Below are positions 60,072 to 64,000 of a DNA stretch of 64,000 nucleotides, piece by piece. The DNA is from Abelmoschus esculentus (taxonomy: Eukaryota > Streptophyta > Magnoliopsida > Malvales > Malvaceae). The position numbers and the translations under genes are program-made. A model generated the notes under the pieces. The model worked only from the letters and a program-made list of their open reading frames with translations, was not told the DNA's origin and did not search any database. Each line of letters opens with the position of its first letter. Position 1 is the stretch's first letter. The DNA is taken from the NCBI GenBank assembly GCA_035048815.1, contig JAUCBN010000024.1, positions 9,174,001 to 9,238,000 of the forward strand, read 5' to 3'.

Positions 60072-62336
60072 TTACTGAGGATTTGGGGGTCGGCTATTGG
60101 CAGCAGAGACCCTGGATCCCCACTCCAGCAGCTCTTTGCTGGTATCATCCTTGTGAACTATAACCTCAATGAAGCATAAGCAGTCCTTCTTGGCTCCTCT
60201 TGCTGTCTCGATGGCTTCGATGAGCTCTTCCTCGCAAAACACCTAAAACAATAACAAAAAGTTTTAGTATTATTCGATACTTTCGAATCAAGCAAGCAAT
60301 GTACAAAGTTTGGAGTTTCGATCTCACCTTGGTTGTCCAGCATTTGCCTTCACCATTATGAATAGCATCAACCAAGGCAGTGTAGTTCCAGTTCTTGATC
60401 ACATTGTATGGTCCATCATGAATCTCAACCTCAATGGTGTAGCCACCATTGTTGATGAGGAAGATAATGCTCTTCTGTCCGCACCGCAGCATTGTTGACA
60501 CATCTTGTGCGGTCATCTTTCCAACATTACAAACATGGCAATCAATTTTAAGCACATTGGTTGTGTTTTACATGGTTTATTTTTTTCTCCACGCAAAAGA
60601 AAATGACAGTAGGTACCTGGAAACTACCATCACCAATGCAAGCAATGACACGCTTCTCTGGAACAGCTTGTGCATATCCGAGGGTGGCGCCAACGGACCA
60701 ACCGATTGATCCATACTGCATTTGGAATTCATACCTGCAAAGAAAAGCTGAATTCAGAATCCAATTTTTGGCTTTTTCATTCATATTCTGAGGATTAAAT
60801 CTAATACAGTAATGCTAATACTCACCCACAACCAATAGGCAACTTCAGCTTCTGGCAATTAAACCAAGAATCCCCAGTTTCAGCAATGACGGCAGTTTCA
60901 CCGGAAAGCATGTTCTGTATGTGTTGAAACATGATATTGACCCTCAAAGGCTCTTTAGGTGCTGATTTCAAAGGCTGACCCTCGGGGACAAAGATCCTAT
61001 GATAATTCTCGTAAGCTGTGTTATTGTGTTTAAGCCTCTTTGCAAGTTTTCTAAGGAAATCTTTCATTAGAATGCAGCCGAATGCAGGGCCATTGCCGAT
61101 CACTACCCTGTCGGGCTGCACAATAATTGCCTTCTCTTTCTTAAGAAGCAGAGAGTACCCGACGGAGCTGTAATCGTTGTAAATCGGTCCGGCGAACAAG
61201 TAAGCATCGGCAGATTCAACTATCTCGGCACAAAATGCAGTACTAACAGCACCCCAATATGTCCCGAGGAAATGAGGATGTTGTTCCGGGACAAGCCCTT
61301 TAGCCGATGGCATCACCGCCATAGCGTAGCCACTAGCATCGGCCAACTCAACAAAAGCCTCGCATGCCTTTGCAACACGCAGCTTCGGTCCGCCTACTAT
61401 AACCGGTTTCACCGCCTTGTTCAAGAACTCCGCAGCAGCCGCCACCGCCGCCTCTAATCCCATCTCATTACTTAACCTACACCCATCACCAAAAATAAAA
61501 TTAATCGACGTGAAAACTAAACACTAAACAAAGAAAAAGGGGGAATAAGAGTTTTACTTCGGAGAGAGTGAAAACGGAACAGGCTCGCGGCTGAAAGTGG
61601 GGTGAGGAATTGCAGGCAAATTACAGCTGATGCTGATATAAACAGGCTTGCTTTCTTTCAAAGCGGTTGAAATCGCTGTGTCGATCAATTCGTGAGCATC
61701 CTCCAAGTTATTCACCACGGCCTGGTTAAAAACAAAAACTCCATGATTATGATCAAACTAAAGCTTCAAAAAAATATTAAAACAGGGTAAAGGAAGAAGA
61801 AAGAAGAGTACCTGATAGCAAGTAACAGTCTGGAAACATCTAAGCTCTTGACTAAAATCAGGCAGGCCAATAGTATGGTGAAGAATCCGGTTAGTTCCAT
61901 AGTCATTGGAGTTTGGTCCACCGACGATGCAAATAAGAGGTAGATTCTCACTGTAAGCACCGGCGATGGCGTTCAGTACACTTAGCCCGCCGACGGTAAA
62001 CGTCACAACGCAAGCGCCTACGCCACGCGATCTAGCGTAACCATCGGCGGCGTACCCAGCATTGAGTTCGTTACAGCAGCCAATTAAGTTAAGCCCAGGC
62101 TCAGCTATCAAATGGTCAAGCAAAGTCAAGTTGAAATCCCCCGGAACGGAGAAAACATCGTTCACTCCGATCTGAACGAGCCTCCTAGCTAAGTGGCGTC
62201 CCAGAGTGGCTTCGGTGCCGTTGACGAGGGTGGGAGAAACGGAACTCTGGATGGTCGACACGGTGCCGTTTGGTGGACTGCCAACGTCGTTGGAACAAGG
62301 CATGCAAATGTCAAGTGATCCGATCTTGGTATCCAT
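60072..62336 (-). CDS. PDC: Pyruvate decarboxylase, six exons
   Basis: It converts pyruvate to acetaldehyde and CO2 with thiamine diphosphate and Mg2+, the first step of ethanol fermentation, in the cytosol. Exons by GT-AG borders are 62,336-61,812; 61,721-61,558; 61,476-60,826; 60,734-60,617; 60,516-60,328; 60,242-60,072. Together they give 1,818 nt, or 605 residues, the normal plant length, with all phases consistent. Visible catalytic features are Glu90 in CCNELNAGYAADGYAR, the His153-His154 pair in HHTIG, the cofactor motif GDGSFQ at 481-486 with Asn508-Asn509 in INNGGYTIE, and Glu515. The start is MDTKIGSLD; an upstream in-frame ATG would add five residues. No disabling change is seen. 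Such genes are usually induced by low oxygen. It could equally be called PDC1 or PDC2, since paralogue identity needs a tree. Confidence 0.95.
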
Positions 62337-62419
62337 TTTCAAAGAAAGCAAAAGTTTTGGAATTGAAAGTAAACTGAGAATTTGTTTTCTTGTGGAGTGG
62401 GAAAATAATGACGGTGGAA

Positions 62420-62505
62420 ATGGAATTTATAAGGAATTCAGACCGAGCGAGCGAGTGGAAAATAATACTGGGGGCGGGGGGGTTTCCGGGACCGGCCGGG
62501 AAATT
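62420..62505 (-). promoter_or_regulatory. Pyruvate decarboxylase core promoter
   Basis: In gene orientation a TATA box (CTTATAAATTCC, about 62,424-62,435) lies about 90 bp before the start codon. About 35-80 bp further upstream a G/C-rich cluster (62,468-62,505) has GGGGGCGGGG and GGGTTTCC on the plus strand. GC and GGTTT words together are the known parts of anaerobic response elements, which suits this gene, but the match is short. Confidence 0.5.
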
Positions 62506-62519
62506 TTATTTTTTACAAG

Positions 62520-64000
62520 ATTTACTTGGATTCTAATATAAATCGAATTGGTTAAATATTTAAATTTATTGATAAATTAAATATTTTTAAATCCCAAAAA
62601 ATCTTTGTTACTTAAAATTTCTTCATTATCAAGTAATAAGAATGAGGGGTTTTTAGATAAATATTATAAATTAATTAAAATTTTAGGTATATATTATATT
62701 GTTTCATAATTAGGGATTTATATTAAAAATTATAATAATTTAGAGGTGACATTTTTTGAATTTTTTATTAAAATTTAAATATTATAAAGTGTGTCTTGAA
62801 TTAAATTATAAAATTTGAATTATAAATTAATCGTTAAATTATATATAAATTTTATTTTATATCGTAATTTAACGATATCTTAATTTTATCATAAATCTTA
62901 AATTATAAAATATCGTGTTGTATTTATAAATTTAAATTAAAAGATATTATTTATCTAAAAACTCTAAATATTAACCGAGTGAAAGAAAATATACGTAATT
63001 TCTAGAATTAACCAAAATATATTGATTGATGTTCAATATTATTATCTATATTAAAATATATTTATTAAATAGCTAAATAAAAAGGTAGCGTCGAAGTTGA
63101 TGTTTATATTCTGAAAAATTATATTATGAATCATATTATTTATTATGTTATTTATAGTTTAAGTAATTGTATTTATTTATTTTTAAGTATTTATTTAATA
63201 TTTATTTATTAATTATTATATATAAAAAATAATAACTTATTTTAAAAAAATAAATTAAATTGATTGAGAAGACGGACGTGACGGAAGGTTTATGATATAC
63301 TTTCTGATGTGTTGTGTTGTGTTGTGCATGTAAGGGCCAGTTTGACATTGCTTATAAAAAAGTACAGTTGAAAAAGTGATTTTAAAACTGTGATTGAAAA
63401 AGTGATTTTAGAAAATTAAGTAGTGTTTGTTATTAATGTAAAAAAATGATTTTGAAAAGATAAAATGTCTATTTTAGATATGATGTATTAGTAAACTTAA
63501 ATTATATTTAAATTTTTAAATTTTTATTAATGTTATGATTATTAAAAAATAAATTTAAATTATAATAATTTTTTTGTAAAATTTAATTTAAAAATATATA
63601 CATATTTTAGATTATATACGAACATAACAATTATAAATTAATAATAAATTTAAAATAATTTTATTCTTAATATAAAATATTATAAAATAAATATTATTTT
63701 ATAATTATATATGTATAAATATTATTTTATAATCATATATGTATAAATATTATTTTAATAAATATATTATAAGGGTAAATAAATAATTTTATTTTCAAAC
63801 TAGTTTATCCAACTCAAAATCCATAAGTTTTAGGGTGTGTTTTTGTTGCTTTTTGCAACCCAAAAGCACTTAAAAAAGTGTTTCTATTAAAAAGCAATCA
63901 AAAACACTTAAAAGTGGTAAAGCTTTTCTACCATACTGTTTTTTTAGCCTTAATTTTAGCTTTTCAAAAACTAGATTTTTTAGCTTTTCAAATCAAGCTT
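62520..64000. other. AT-rich intergenic DNA with MITE-like pieces
   Basis: No gene is supported. A TTGTG microsatellite lies at about 63,308-63,325. From 63,335 the words GGGCCAGTTTGACATTGCTT and AAAAAGTGATTTTA, and at 63,850-64,000 GCTTTTTGCAACCC and AAAAGCACTTAAAA, resemble parts of plant MITEs. The ends are not clear. Confidence 0.45.

Noticed and set aside
60449..60791. Plus-strand frames across the pyruvate decarboxylase gene
   Set aside because: They are antisense shadows of exons 4 and 5 and the intron between them.

Overview
This is plant nuclear DNA, most likely from a eudicot. It is AT-rich, contains spliced genes and plant receptor-kinase and receptor-like-protein families, and is filled with plant Copia, Gypsy and hAT transposons. 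I suspect a cotton-like (Malvaceae) genome, but nothing in the window proves the species. Only two genes look intact: a single-exon L-type lectin receptor kinase at 7,774-9,789 (+) and a six-exon pyruvate decarboxylase at 60,072-62,336 (-). Two receptor genes are decayed: a CLAVATA1-like LRR fragment at 1,349-1,905 (+) and an LRR receptor-like protein pseudogene at 53,462-56,281 (-).

The centre of the window is one nested transposon stack, readable from target-site duplications (TSDs). The outermost layer is a small hAT-type element (11,918-47,476, imperfect 8-bp TSD). It is split by a Tat/Ogre-like Gypsy element on the minus strand (12,667-45,086, TSD AGATC) whose two LTRs are about 2.05 kb each once later insertions are subtracted. 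The left LTR holds a 5.1-kb Gypsy LTR-type insertion (14,590-19,687, TSD TTATG), and inside that lies a fragment of an endogenous plant pararetrovirus. The right LTR holds a solo Copia LTR (42,723-43,884, TSD GATAA). The Tat interior is invaded by a SIRE-like Copia element on the plus strand (23,269 to about 41,655). That Copia carries a hAT transposon inside its RNase H reading frame (28,861-32,985, TSD GGTAGTAT) and an Athila-like Gypsy deletion derivative downstream of its third ORF (35,355-40,401). The right arm of the outer hAT element holds another Gypsy solo LTR (45,224-47,463, TSD ATTAT).

Two sequence patterns stand out beyond named feature types. One is a roughly 1.6-kb tandem array at 20,200-21,860, built from two alternating short hairpins and lying in the Tat 3' untranslated region. 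The other is a family of degenerate GTATCGATAC-type palindromes clustered in LTRs or LTR-adjacent sequence of unrelated Copia and Gypsy elements.

From 48,500 to 53,317 there is a second, short-LTR Copia element on the minus strand (TSD AGGGG) with TATTAAAT termini. It sits just downstream of the receptor-like-protein pseudogene. From 56.3 to 59.8 kb the DNA holds a Stowaway-like MITE, microsatellites, a Tat LTR end with its primer-binding site, and a hAT MITE end. The pyruvate decarboxylase gene follows, with a TATA box and a G/C-rich promoter cluster. The last 1.4 kb is AT-rich.
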